64,000 nucleotides of DNA from Byssochlamys sp. IMV 00236 (Eukaryota; Ascomycota; Eurotiomycetes; Eurotiales; Thermoascaceae): NCBI GenBank assembly GCA_001931875.2, contig MSJH02000809.1, forward strand, positions 248,001-312,000. The letters are read 5' to 3'. This document shows, in pieces, positions 33,016 through 45,538 of this stretch. The translations under genes were made by a program, and so were the position numbers. Positions within the stretch are counted from its first letter, which is position 1; the number at the start of each line of letters is the position of its first letter. The notes below the pieces were generated by a model that was not told where the DNA came from, made no database searches, and saw only the letters and a list, made by a program, of their open reading frames with translations.

Positions 33016-34218
33016 AGAAGCCATTGTATCTAATCCGTCGATCTAGCTGAGAAATACCGGTTGGCTTTTTCCAGTGGAGACGGTAACATGTATCTACTTA
33101 CTTGGTTCAAGTAACTAATTACGACAGACGGTGGCTGGAAGATAGGGTCCGTGAATCAAAGTAATTAGAGTATATAACCTTATATGTTAGTGTGCCAACA
33201 TACAACATTTCTCGGCTGGAACCGCAGATCCTTGAACGCCACGAGCCATAAGTCATCTTAGTGCGCTCTAGTTTGATCTTTGGCTCTTGACTCTTGAGTA
33301 CAATGTGCAATTCCCGCCCCCACGCGGTCGATCTGCTTATTCCTATCACGCCAAACAGTCGAATAGAACTGTTACATCGACCTGAAAATTTGATCAGCCC
33401 CTCAGATATTAGACCAGCCCCTCAGATATCAGTTTTGGAACCCTATTCATTCATATCTGTCCTCCAGTAGGGGCACTGCCCTGATAGTAACACAACATCG
33501 TCCTAGGACCCCGAAACAGTCCAATGATAATACATGAGTTCCGCATGAAGGCCTAACGCCGAGATACTTACTGCCGCCCTCTGCGCGTGCCAATGTTTGT
33601 GCGCAATATAGGTAGACTCCGTCTGACCCGCTTCGAACCGGGCCACGCAGTACCTAGATAGACTTCGGATTTGTCCACATTGGGAAAATATTGTTCTTTA
33701 CTTAGCGTAAAGTTTCTGGTATGACCTTGCATCGAGTCTAGGTAGGTTCTTCTACACCTTAATGATCCCGCCGCGGAATGGAGGATTTTGAATCGTCGTC
33801 CCAACCACGCGATCGGATGATCTGCATCGAGTGGCTGGAAGAATTGTGCAACATGTTGATCGTTGGCACTCACTGAAGAATTTCCTACGGAGTATTAAAT
33901 CCATTTATAATTCAGTTAACTATCCGACACAGGGTGAAAAGTTCCGCCTTAGTGATATCATACTAAGTCATCTTTTAGTCCTTTGTCAGCTGCATGCATG
34001 TGCGAGACATGTTGATGATAATTGGGCGTGATAACAATTGACTGATTCCGGCAACCATCGCATCATTTTTTATTACCCTATCGTTACCACCTAATTATGA
34101 AATGAAAAGCTGGTTGGATTGTTTCTATAATTTAATTTACTCTGAGAAGTAGAGCCGTGCTGTGCGTTACCTCTTTTAGTACATGAGATAGATCTATTTG
34201 TTCCTTTCTTGCTACCAA
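33016..34218. other. Intergenic, no gene recognised
   Basis: About 1.2 kb. It holds a 20-nt unit repeated twice in tandem at 33395-33430 (CAGCCCCTCAGATATTAGAC) and the right copy of a 35-nt direct repeat at 33986-34020 whose left copy is at 26161-26195. A minus-strand frame at 33568-33873 has no family features. Confidence 0.5.
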
Positions 34219-35241
34219 TCATACAGGCACCGTAACATCTTTCAAAATCTGGAGAATACTATCGACGTCTTCCTTCGGAGTCCGACCCATGCCACACTCT
34301 GTAGCTACTCCAAAATCGCGTGGGACCACGGAACGGGCGACTTCGATACGTCGCTTTGTTCCCTCCAGGTCATGAGGATGCACGAGGCCCAGGTAGAGCC
34401 GTCCATTGGGGCCGATATTGAGCTCCTTCAGCGGTTCGAAATAGGCCTCGTCGTCCCGACTCTTGGGGACTGGGAGGTGCACCCAATCGACAGGATGCTT
34501 AAGACGGCCAGCGATCGAGTTGGCCAGATCAACTATGAGCCCTGTGTCCTGTGGTTCGACAAAGTGCTGATGGTTAAGGTCTCCGTAGCAGAGATGGAAG
34601 CCCAATGGAACATTTGCCGGAATATTAGCGCTGATGCGCTCCAACCGGTCGAGGATGCCTTCCTTGACAGGGGAGAACCAGGCTTTGAGGAAGGGCTCCT
34701 TGATATTACCGCGGTCGAATTCGAGCGCTGTGACCTCGAAACACACGTCCCACTGCAGCGCCAGGTCTTCCGCGGGAATCTTATCGATGATGTTCGCCAG
34801 CGAATCGAGCATTCGCTTTTCGTAGAGAGGCTCTAGCTGTGCGTGGAATTCACTTCTGGTATGGCCTTGAATGCAGGCCAGCGGTGGAGGCAGCGCGACC
34901 AGGAACCGCACACCTGGCGGGATAATATTTTTCTTGCGTAGTTCGACAAAAGTCTCGTAGGACTTCAATGCTACCGTATCATATTCTGTTGGTGGAATCG
35001 ACTCTAGAGTAAAGCCTGGATGGTCGGCCGGCGGTTCGGTGCCGCCCAAAAAATACTGGATGGTCTCCTTTGGAAAACGAGCGAGCTGCCATCCGATATA
35101 GTTGCCTCGATCGCCCGTTTCGCCATCGGGGATGCAACGAACTCGCCCAGGGAGACTGTTGGCAACTGTAGTGAAGACTTCCTCCGCTGACGACAGCGGA
35201 ATACTCCCCACTAGCAAGACTTCAGACGGAGCAGCTGTCAT
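34219..35241 (-). CDS. MetE-like (UROD/MetE superfamily) protein, single barrel
   Basis: Single exon, 340 residues. It resembles the C-terminal catalytic barrel of cobalamin-independent methionine synthase: start SEVLLVGSIPLSSAEEVF, then GFHLCYGDLNHQHF (H-x-C zinc ligands), VDWVHLPVP, LGLVHPHDLEG and VATECGMGRTP with a third ligand Cys. Full MetE has two barrels and about 750 residues; this has only one. Stand-alone proteins of this type occur in many fungi and bacteria with unknown role, possibly other thiol or methyl transfers. It lies 1.2 kb beyond the methyltransferase on the other strand, so membership in that gene group is open. Confidence 0.8.
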   Translation of the reverse strand: MTAAPSEVLLVGSIPLSSAEEVFTTVANSLPGRVRCIPDGETGDRGNYIGWQLARFPKETIQYFLGGTEPPADHPGFTLESIPPTEYDTVALKSYETFVELRKKNIIPPGVRFLVALPPPLACIQGHTRSEFHAQLEPLYEKRMLDSLANIIDKIPAEDLALQWDVCFEVTALEFDRGNIKEPFLKAWFSPVKEGILDRLERISANIPANVPLGFHLCYGDLNHQHFVEPQDTGLIVDLANSIAGRLKHPVDWVHLPVPKSRDDEAYFEPLKELNIGPNGRLYLGLVHPHDLEGTKRRIEVARSVVPRDFGVATECGMGRTPKEDVDSILQILKDVTVPV

Positions 35242-35833
35242 ATTTCGAAGCGGTGGAGTGTTGTCTTTAAAAAGAAATCGAAAAGTAGGCTAATAATATT
35301 GTCTATCTCAGTTTTCTCCCAAGGTTGACAAGTGCCACGAGGAGAGACCAATGGCCTTATGAACCTTTGGGGGGTTATGCTCTTTGAAGGGAAGATGTGA
35401 TATGATATCCGGGGTGGGGAAGTGTTTTTGTGAGGGAACCGGGGCAAAGTAAGTACGTACTTACTTAGCAGACAATCGTCCAGGTCGTTCTTTTTGGACC
35501 CCATCCGGCTAACAAGATCACTAACACACGTTCTCAGAAGGAGACATGTAAGCACTATACATAGATACATACAATGCAGATCATCAAGTCGCAATACCAC
35601 TTTTTTTGGACAATAAGCTAGAGCTGCTTCTCCCCGTCCATCAGCCCTGCCCCAGTCCTTGCACCGGAGAAATGGCCCCCAAAATCTATATGCAACTAGT
35701 CCATCAGATGAAGTGGTGAAGTGTCGTAGACAGCCACAGTGCAGATCGCAAAGTAAGATGTTCGCTTTTTTAAACTATCCATGACTGCCCCTCTCCGCTG
35801 TCATCCAGAAATTAACCACTGTATCTGTCAACC
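35242..35833. promoter_or_regulatory. Divergent promoter, MetE-like / rhodopsin-like gene
   Basis: About 590 bases between two divergent start codons; no distinct site recognised. Confidence 0.4.
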
Positions 35834-37347
35834 ATGGCCTCGTCCCTGACGCCAGAGGAAATTGCCTATTACAAGGCGCATGCCAGTGACAACTTGTCGC
35901 CAAATGAAATCGCTACAGATGTGATCGGGTTTATTGTCGCCTTTACGGCAGTCATCCTCAGAGTAATTGCTCGTCGGCGATCTAGGAAGCAGTGGGGATT
36001 TGGCGCAGATGACTGGATGATCGTAGCTGCGATGGTGAGAGAATCAAGATGATAATTATCATTATCATTTAGTACAAGAGTATTTTTGCTAATGCACTCG
36101 ATATAGTTCCCACTGACGGGGTACACAATCTTGCTGGCTTTATCGATAGTCAATGGCGAAGGACGACATATCATCTTCCTCAAAAACCCCAAAGCCTTCA
36201 TCCAGGTACGTTCACACTATCATGAGTAGTCTGCTAGACCCATCTAGCTAATACGGTGCACAGGAATATGTCGCCGCCATTGTCTGCTATTCCGTCGGCG
36301 TCATGCTGACCAAGATTTCGATCCTGCTCTACTATCATCGTCTCTTCCAATCGGTGACCCTATCATGGGTCATAGGGGCAGTTGTGGTCGCCTACAATCT
36401 GGCCGTGATATTCGTCGCCGCCTTCGAATGTATCCCACTGTCTAGTATGTGGACAGGACAACCTGGGAAGTGTATAGCTACGAAAGTTCCTTTTACGATA
36501 CTGGCGTGAGTAACCACTGGCTCCAACTGACTATCTGGAGAGATCTCAAGTTTTGATGTCATTTATTTTTTCAGGGTCATGAACACATTGACGGATATCG
36601 CTATATTGACTCTTCCTGTTCGCTATGTGTGTAAATTGCGCATGCGGACGACGCGCAAGATCCAGGTGCTCGCTATTTTCATGTTGGGAGGACTGTAAGT
36701 CTCCCTCAGATACCAAATTTACTTACGCAAAGTGTCAATCGCGGACTGATCAATTTTGCATTTCAGCGTTACAATCTTTGGTATCATTCGAGCCGTTGCA
36801 GTCGGCACGTCCAAATCAACGGATCCGACCTGTAAGTCACGCTATGCTGTGGTCGTCCAAAACTCCCAATACTGATTCATAATACTCCACAGACAGCGCG
36901 GTCTATGAAGGAATTTGGTCATACACCGAAATGTGTGTCGGTGTAGTCGCCGCTTGCCTACCTACTCTAGGCCCTCTTGTCAGAAGCGGACAGTCAGGAA
37001 GCTCGGGGAGAGGCCTCTCACTTAAATTCCTGACCCCTTCTCTACGGACATGGCGTATGTCAGCATCTCAGAATCGAGCAAGCGCTTCGATAGACGACAA
37101 GGCGAGCTGGAAATTGCATGGCTGGCCGTCGTCCCAGGATGGACAACAGGACTTCTCCAGCACGGTGCATGCCAATCCATCATCTCTCGAGGAAGCGAAA
37201 GAGAAAGGAGGATCGTCGGATAATGATAGTGGGGTGAATTTCACGGTAGTTGTGTCGCCTGAAGAAGAAGGTGTCGCACGAACAGTATCTCCGCCTCTTG
37301 AGATTCGTGTCAAACGAGGCCTTCATCAGTCTTTTGATCATGTATAG
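35834..37347 (+). CDS. Fungal rhodopsin-domain integral membrane protein (PTH11-like group)
   Basis: Seven-helix membrane protein of the fungal 'rhodopsin domain' family (PF20684 type), common and uncharacterised. Exons 35834-36034, 36107-36205, 36264-36505, 36575-36694, 36767-36831 and 36893-37347 give 393 residues. Typical features: DVIGFIVAFTAVILRVIARR in helix 1, WGFGADDWMIVAAM before helix 2, VMLTKISILLYYHRLF, GKCI in an extracellular loop, VMNTLTDIAILTLPVRYV, and YEGIWSYTEMCVGVVAACLP in the last helix. The tail (about 290-393) is Ser-rich and cytosolic. Family members are often found beside secondary-metabolite genes without a known task. Confidence 0.9.
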
Positions 37348-37735
37348 AAATTTTTATTTGCACAATCCATTCTATGATACCACTTTAACGAGATGGGTTT
37401 CCCATGGCAGGAAAGGTTTCTTGGTTGTCAGTTTAGTACTTCTGTTATGTCCGCCTGATTTTCTTGTTTCATAAGGTATATTGTCCAAGGGTACATGGTG
37501 TTTTCGGCTGTTATTCTTCATGCGACTGTACATACAACCAGAGTCATTATTGATAGCCAATCAGAGGCCTTACAAGATCATGATTAATTAGAAATCCACA
37601 GTGAGCGTAGGCACGTACTGGTCTTGCTACAGACGGGAAAACAAATCGATGGACTTTCATGCTTCTGTACGTATTGCCATTTATATTTACATGGTTGATG
37701 ACGAACTCTAGGTTGATCATGCATCGTTAAATCCC
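37348..37735. other. Intergenic, tail-to-tail spacer
   Basis: About 390 bases between the rhodopsin-like gene and TTI1, both ending here. Nothing further seen. Confidence 0.5.
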
Positions 37736-40700
37736 CTAGAAAACCAGCTCTGCGAATCTCAAGTTTTCGCTCTGCACAAATTTCATCAGAGTTGCAGGTA
37801 GACGTGGGGAACTCGATATCGATACGGTTGGATTTGGCTGGTTCCTTTCCGTGTCTGTGGCATTGCGCTCCCTAGCTTGCTGGAAGATAAACCAGGTAAG
37901 GTCGCCGTTCCAGCTTTCCATAGCTTTGATTGCGCTTTCCACACTTTCGAGCTCCATACTCTTTGTTTCGGCTTGTTTGCGTAATCGTGACTTGGTATAG
38001 TAGTCTGGCCCTGCAAAAGCCGAAATCCACCAGCCCAATAAACCACATATCTCATCGCCAATAGCCAGCGGAAGACGAACGTGCGTAAGAAGGGCAATAA
38101 ATAATGATCCAAGGGCTTTCCAGATACTGTGGTAAGGAGTAAATGAATGAGCCCTTCCGGCCTCGGGTCCACTCGAGGAGAAACCAAGGCTAAGAGCCAT
38201 GTCGAGCTGTCCTTGGGAGTCTTTAGAGACGTCTGATGACTTGGGTGCAGCAGCGGATAGGTGCTGCATACGCTGAATGCGGCGCTCTTTGGCTCGCTCT
38301 GCGTCGAGAAGTACCTTTTCCCACACGCGATGATAAAGTCGCTTCCAGCGCGGAAATTCATTCTCCACGCGGGTTGCCATAAAGTCTCCTGCGGTCTTAC
38401 ACATCGTTTCGACAACGGCACATGCAGAGGTGATTACAAATGTCTCCTCTTTGATATCATTATCACCATTAACATTGTCTGATGCTTTTGCGATTTCTGA
38501 AGAGGCAGAAGCTGCTCTTCCAGACCTAGACAATGTCTCTGTCAATGAAGCAGGGGCGGCAATCCTCGCGGAGACTGAAGGCCAAAGGTCGTTGATAAGC
38601 GGCAAGAAACTGGTTTCATTCAGGGAAAGGACCGGAAGAGCTTGAGTGAGAATGGAAAGAAGTGAGCGGCGAAGAGATGGAGATGGGGAAGAAAGATGTG
38701 GCGGTATGGATTTGACGATATGCAACAGAAGTGTGTGAGATTTGCTTAATGGCTTCTCAGCGTCTTCTGGCTCTCGAGGTGGCGGTAGTGGTCCTTCTGA
38801 TTCGTCTGCCTCTAATGAGTCCGGAAAGGACTCCGGATCCTCCCGTGGCTGCTCAGGACCATCAAGTGCTGCTGTCCATGGCCGCGCTGGATGAGACACC
38901 TTTTGTCCGTCTTCATCCAGGTCGATCTCTGAATAGCGAGCTCTCTTGGACTTGCGAGTTGCCAAGTCCTCCGCTAGCTTAGAGACAGTAATAGGCTCGT
39001 ATTGGCGCTTCTTATGAGAAATGGCCTCTCCTTCCTTACCGGCTGTGATGGACAGCAAAGCTGGTTTCTTTACTCCCTCCTCCACAATAGCTGTCAGAGT
39101 CGAGAAGAGCAATTCGACTAGTCTTGGATAACCATGATACATATCCAGGATTCCAAAGATCGAATCAACCAGGTCATCCAAGTAAGGAATCAAGTTGGCG
39201 CCAGATAGCCTTACCATCATCAGCAGCACTTGTGGGGGATAAGGCGATACGTCGAATGTGTTTAGTTTCAATGCAATCGAGTTGACAAGGTAGTCAGCAT
39301 TTTCAATGAGCATAGTGCTTGTATCGGGGTAATTGCAAGCCGTAGTAAGGAAGTTGAGGCATGCCATCGCATGGTCCTGAAGACTCGTATTGTTCGAAGC
39401 CAAGAACCTAAGAACCGGGTACAAGGCATCGATAAGTTCAGGGCGGAAGGCCTCTCCAACTTCTTGCGCTTGCAGAGCGACTGCTTCCAGGGCGAGAGCT
39501 GAGACGCGCCAATCCCTAGAAGTCGTAATTGGGGCCTCGTTAAGTATGGGTAAAGCTTCATAGTACAACTCCTCAATAAGACCAGAACGAGTATACGATA
39601 ATGCTGTAGATCCCAAGGCATCTAGTGATAGGAGATCTTCGAAGCCCATGGTGCTTTGGGACGTATTTTTCAGGAAATTCAGAGCGAGCCAAAAAGGGGC
39701 TATGACAGAGTCACCGGAGGCATGATGTATTCGGTTCATTATTGATCGTGTAATTGCACCCGCAGAATCTGTGATATTGAGACCTGCAATTAGGGATCGT
39801 AATTCTTTTAGGGTGTTTTGCTGACTGCGATGTTCGAGGAGCACCGGTGGAAAAGATATCGACTTGGCCTTCTGACGAAGAACCTCGAGTTTGACCATGG
39901 AATCACCCGTAGAGCTCAATTGCTGTGGGCCACTGTCCTTGGCCTTGATAACTGCGGCAACACTGTCGCACAGGCCTGAGGCTATGCTGTCATCCAAAAT
40001 ACTAGAACTGGAGCTGATCTCAGAGAGAACGTTGAAAGTTGTGGAGATCTGTTTTATAGCTCTTTGCTTGGCTGTCTCATCATTCCCTTGCATGGTCCTA
40101 GGGAATGCTGTAATCCAGGTATGCAGCGATTCTTTAAGAATATCCACGACATATGTGTAAGTGATCGCAACATGCTTTAGAGCAGCATACCCATCATTCG
40201 CCATACGGTCCGTCTCATCTCCAGCCAGAACGACAATGGTTTCCACCATCAAAGGTAAGGATTCTTGAAGAGAACGAGGGCATCTCTCAACAACCATGAG
40301 ACAGAGCTCCAGTAGCGCACTTTTAACTTCCGGTTTTTCGTGGCGTCTTATTTGTATAACGTTTGCTAGAGCGATCTTTATTTGGCCAGCTGTAGCCTTC
40401 AGCCATGACTCATCTAGTGCAATTCTGTCGTCAGATTTGGGCTTCTCGGCCTGCTCTCCTGCATCGGATATTGCAACATCGTCACGAAGCACCGCTTTCA
40501 TGATCTCAGTTAATAAGTGCAGAGAGCTCTGAAGTAAACGAAATGAGCGGCGTGCTTGTGTCGTCGGTTTTATTATCTTTGTTAGTGCAGATATCGTCCG
40601 TGGCATAATGCTGGCTAGCACCACTCGATCTGTTATGCGAGAACAGAGCGCTCGAAGGGCTGCTACAGCCGCTTCCTGAACATCATTGGAACCGCCGTCC

Positions 40701-41313
40701 GTAAGCCCTTCGAGAAGGATATATGCGGTCTGATCAATTACCGTAGCGGTTCCGACTTCATTGAAGATAGTCCGCTCCGCCACGGGCCCCTCCAGCGCTG
40801 TAAAAAGAGCGCCTAAGCACCTGAATGCCGCGACGGCCAGCTCCTCGGAATCAGGCTTCTCGACCCCACCATTCTGATTTCGATTTGGAGGTCCACCAAC
40901 AAGTATAGTCATCAGAATAATAAGTTGTTTGCCCATCTGCGGCGATAGGCGATGCCTCCACCCCTTCTCGACCAATATTCGCAAACAATCCACAGCAATT
41001 TCAAGGCAACGGGCAGAGACCCTTTTTGTCTCGTTAAAGACGTGGGATAGAGGAAAGAATACATATTCTGCCAACTTCTCGTCAAGGGCGTCTTTAGTTC
41101 GAGGTTCGTTCAGCACGTTGTGCACGGCTTCAAGGGCGTGGAGGACGTCATTCGTAGTTGTTTGGTGAGCTCGAAATTTGAGACCGACGGAACTCAGTTC
41201 AACGCACGGCGGCCGTAACTGCAGACTTAGTTAGCCATAGACGCGATCTTAATGTAACTACTATAACTGGAAGTGCTTGCCTTCTTGAATGCCTCCTGCC
41301 GTAGGTCCTCCAT
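37736..41313 (-). CDS. TTI1: TTI1, TELO2-interacting HEAT-repeat protein
   Basis: Component of the TEL2-TTI1-TTI2 (TTT) co-chaperone that matures PIKK kinases (TOR, ATM, ATR) with Hsp90. Exons 41281-41313 and 37736-41218 give 1171 residues. The short first exon (MEDLRQEAFKK) joins LRPPCVELSSVGLKF in frame. The protein is a long alpha-helical repeat: VFFPLSHVFNETKRVSARCL, ILMTILVGGPP, ALEAVALQAQEVGEAF, and a C-terminal part with YHRVWEKVLLDAERA and LALAIGDEICGLLGWW-like segments. An acidic Pro-rich linker lies near residues 780-830. The single intron (41219-41280) starts with GC rather than GT (AAG|GCAAGC), a recognised minor splice type. Confidence 0.9.
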
Positions 41314-41998
41314 CTTGCAGTTGTCGGATCAGACATTCGGCGATTTTTGTGCCTGATATGAATGGAGAATAGTCAGACGAAGTTTCCACTCGCCAAACTG
41401 CCGCACTTATATTGGATATAAATCAGAAAAGACCTACTGAAAGGTAATCTGCTTATCCATTCTTTCTTTTCGATAAGATAGAATCTTGAATACATCCAGC
41501 TCCAAAGCAGGTCTAGCCAGCCTCGCCGCCCGCCTTTTCTGCCAACAGTTAAAGGCGGTGAATACTGGGCTGTAATTATGTTTGATCTGTTTGCCACCTT
41601 TCATTTAACCAATCAACTAAACACTTCATAACTCTGGATCGATACATTAATATGTTGCTTTTTTCTTTGCTGGCTCTAGTAGCTATAGGAGTCTGATTAG
41701 ACCCAAGAGTGATTTCTAGAACTTTTTACATTATTTGTTACTAGCGATCGAGAAAGTTCCACATTGTTCCTTATTGCCTGCGTAAGTATCGCTTTTTGTA
41801 CGTGTTCACTGCTTAAGTGGTGATGAAACTGCCTAGCATACGGTACATGACTACCATTTATCAAACTTCATAATCAACGCGTGGTATGGCTGATTTTTCT
41901 CATAAGCAGTGAGACGACAATAATTTCGAAAAATACCAGTGGTTTCTACAAGTATCTAACCGAAAATGTTACGAGATAAATTGACTGTTGCAAATCAG
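41314..41998. other. Intergenic, no gene recognised
   Basis: About 690 bases between the TTI1 start and the NRPS-like stop. AT-rich; no supported frame. Confidence 0.5.
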
Positions 41999-44900
41999 TC
42001 AAAACTGCCACTGCTGCAACCAGTTTCGCATCAATGACGCGGAGACTGGCCCCAGCGATCTCATGGTTTCACTTGCTTCTTTGGCTCGCTGGACATCCAG
42101 CGGCACTGAGAGCTTGCTTCCCTCGTCCAGCAGCCCTTGATAGAAACTCAGCAGTTTGAGAGCAGGTTTTTCAGCGATATCCATGTTGCTTGGGTTTTTG
42201 ATACTTTCAAGTTCAGTAAGCCACGCTGAAAACTCGACCGGCTGGACAGTATACTTGTCCTGGATGGCCGGGATCAGTGTTGACCATGGTGTTCGTTCCG
42301 GATTCACTAGATGAAACACGGCCCAGGGAGTATCTGACTGATTTACGCGGCGCATGGAGATTATATCCATCATAATTGAGGAGAGCGTGTCCTGTAAGTC
42401 GCAAGGTCAGCACGGACTGCAGCTGACAAACAATACAGTACCTTATGAACGACAAATCTTACCACAGGCACCCAATCAACCTCCATCGAGCCCAGTTGAT
42501 TAGGGATTTTCCCCATTGCTTTCGAGGTCACAATAATTGTTGGCAGCCATTCGTGCGGATTCCATTGTCCGCTGGCAGTAGTAGGGCCCGCGATTTGTCC
42601 TACGCGGTAGATAGTCGTAGGGACGCGAGATCTTCGCGATGCCTCCAGACAGATGCACTCCGCAATATATTTTGACTCAGCATAGCCTTGTGGGAGAACC
42701 ACCGAGCTGCCCATCGGTTGTTCTGGGACCAACGGTCCAAGATCTGGTGTCCAACCGCCCACTGTACTGATAGAAGAAACAAAGTGAATATGGGTTCTCT
42801 GGCGACTGCTCAAACTAAAATCAACAAAGTGGCGCACACCACGAATGTGAGTGTCTTCGAAGGAATCAACGGAATGATTGAAGTCGACTTTCCATGCATT
42901 GTGAATAATAGTATCGACGGAGTCAAGGAGTTCCCTGTATTTTTCCTCACTGAGACCAAATCGTGGTTCTCCGAATGAGGCTTGAAGGAACTCTACTTTA
43001 CCCTTCAAGTTACTCGCATCCGCGTACAGGCCCTTTCCTTCAAAGCCTTTCTTCTGTCGAAGCTCGGCGTCTGAACGATTGAGACAGTAAATTTTGGAAA
43101 CTGAATCGCTGTTCAACAGGGTATAGAGCAGATAGGTTCCCAGCGAACCAGTCGAACCAGTCAAAATCACAGTTGAGGGTAAATCTAATCCATTATCAGG
43201 GAGGGCTTCCTCCTTGACCGGGATATCGGACGTATACTTTTCGACTAACATCTTGATCTTGTCTTCCCGCGGTATACCATCCTGAACTTTTCCCTCTAAG
43301 ATATTCACGAGGACCCAAGCCAACTGCTCTATTGTCGGGTTAGCGTAAATTGTCTGAGCAGTGATCGCCCCCGGTTTTATTTCCGGCCGACGAAGCTGTA
43401 TGCCCTTTTGCAGCGTTCGAGAGATCTGAATAGTCATTAAAGAATCAAGGCCAGCACTATAGAGGTCTTGATTGATCAGAACTTCAGACTTTCCCAAGAC
43501 ACGGATTACGGTCTGGCGTATATACTCTGTAATGGTTTCTGGGTCCAAGGTCTCGGGAACATGATGGTCCAAGTCATCTTCCAGTTCTGTAGCATAGAGT
43601 GCATCAATCTCTTTCTCATAATCTCGAAGAACAGCTCTACGCTGAATAGTGCCTTTCGGAGTTCGTTTGAATGGTTTGGTCTTTGAGGCGAGTCTGATAT
43701 TGCTCTTCACGATCCGACCATGGGCAGCAATAGACTGATTTGCCTCTTGGACAGTCGGCCAGATTTCCTCAATGAAGATATTGTCGTCCATTTCTGGGAC
43801 GCCCTGGTTTGGTTCCACGAGCAGCCCAGCTTGAAATCGGGACTCGCCGACTACCAGTGCCCCTCGAACCAGGGGATGTCCTGCGATGATTGTCTCCATT
43901 CCGACAGGATTGAATTTCTCGCCGTTGCTGAGGACAATAACATCATCCTTTCGCCCGTAGAATTTCCATAAACGCGGGTTTGTCGGATGTTGAATATACA
44001 GATCGTTGGTTCGGTACACTTTGATTTCGGGGTAAATATGGAAGACACCTTGAAACTCGCGGGAATTCTGCTGTCGAGGAATGACCATCTCGTACAGACC
44101 GTCGCCAAAATCCTGCATATCCAGCCCGTATGCTTCATTCCATTCAAAATAACTCCAGTTGGCTTCGTCCTCCGGCACTAAAGATGGCACCACGCCAATC
44201 TCACTAGCACCAAGAAGAGGTACGATCTGAGTATATTGGCGCAGCCGCTCTCCCGTCTCTGGTGCGAGAGGCGCACCTCCAAAATTCACTGTCCTAAGTC
44301 CTTTGAGACAGTTCAATGCATCACTGGAATGACTCAGGTCTTCCAGGATCGAGGGTGGAAAGACCGCAGCTGTGGGACGGGTTGTCTGTAGAAGTCCTAC
44401 CAAGTGTTCCACCGATAGGGGCTTGTCAGGGCCATACAGGACAGGGATCCCGAACCAAATTGACAAGACAAAGGAGAGTAGTCCCATCCCATGGAAGAAA
44501 GGTGTCGTGGATAGTAGCAGGTCTTGTGAGCTCAGAGTGATGAATGCAGCTGGCTGGCGACCAGCCGGCCATGCAAGCTGAGCAAGATTATCGATGCACA
44601 TCCAGAAACCGTTTGTAAGATTAACTGGTTTCGGCATGCCTGCATGAAAAGAATTAGCACATTATTGCATTATGTCCGTCATACACCTACCTGTGGTTCC
44701 GGAACTATGGATGATGCACAATGTCTCGTTTTCTGCATCAGCATAAGATTTGGTGTACGCATACGAGCGTTGTCCACCCTCATTGCTGAGAATTTCCTTC
44801 AAAGTCGGAACCCGGAAGACTTCCAAGGAAGGCAAAAGTCCTTTTATTTCCAATGTTCGTGTTTCTCGTTCCTCGCTAAAGAAGAACTTGTTGCAACTTG

Positions 44901-45302
44901 TTGCTTGTAAGAGATGAAGATGGGCTTCATCCGAATTTCTGGTAGAAGTGAAGAGAGCCTTCACAAGAAGACGATCAAACGGTTGGCTTTTCTCCAATTT
45001 TGATAAACTGTTAATTGCCTTACCTGATATCCAGTTTTCTGGCATGCTAGCATGAAAATGAAATAGCGCACATCGTTGCTTCCCATATAAGCCAGCGTCT
45101 CCCGGGATTGTGCCGGCCCAATAGTGTTCTCAATCCACCAACTCATGAGGTTCACTGCTTGTGCCAGATCCTTCATCGATAGATCACGGAAGCCACTGGT
45201 CAGCTCTGATCCTTGCGGAATCACCGCGAACAGTTTGTCAGGAGTCTTCTCAGCAAGACGGTCGAGGGTTGTTGCGAGGAGTCTTTTCCTTTTAGTCTCC
45301 AT
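41999..45302 (-). CDS. NRPS-like enzyme, adenylation-thiolation-reductase
   Basis: Carboxylic-acid-reductase-type enzyme: activates an acid with ATP, loads it on phosphopantetheine and releases it reductively. Exons 45024-45302, 44691-44958, 42442-44639 and 41999-42391 give 1045 residues. A domain: GYQALFTSTRNS (across intron 1), IIHSSGTTGMPKP (across intron 2), FGGAPLAPETGERL, YGRKDDVIVLSNGEKFNP. Thiolation domain: DLYSAGLDSLMTIQIS with the Ser for the cofactor (about residue 580). Reductase: TVILTGSTGSLGTYLL (NADP fold), YAESKYIAECICLEA (Tyr-x3-Lys). There is no condensation domain. Products of such enzymes are often benzaldehydes or aryl alcohols; the substrate here cannot be read off. Length matches the fungal A-T-R class. 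Confidence 0.94.
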
Positions 45303-45538
45303 GCTGTCTGTGAGCTTTAACAAATTAATTACTTTCAGAAATAAATGCTGTTTATTATGCAAATGGTGGAGAAATTGTAAATGAACCAGTGTGTGTGACT
45401 CGGAATCGCCTCTCTTGAAGGGGTCATTCTCATGAGTTATATAGTTATGGTAAGGCAACCCATCCTCCGGCGCTTGGTCCAAACCACTAGGCATCTTCCG
45501 TTTCAACCGACATTTCGAGCACATCGAGTGGTGGTTGT

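Noticed and set aside
33560..33660. Possible tRNA (GGTTCGAA-like B box on the minus strand)
   Set aside because: No matching A box or cloverleaf at the right distance. No other tRNA was convincing, but the window was not scanned by program.
34198..34836. Plus-strand frame of 212 codons
   Set aside because: It lies exactly antisense to the MetE-like gene and has no family features; it is a codon-bias shadow.
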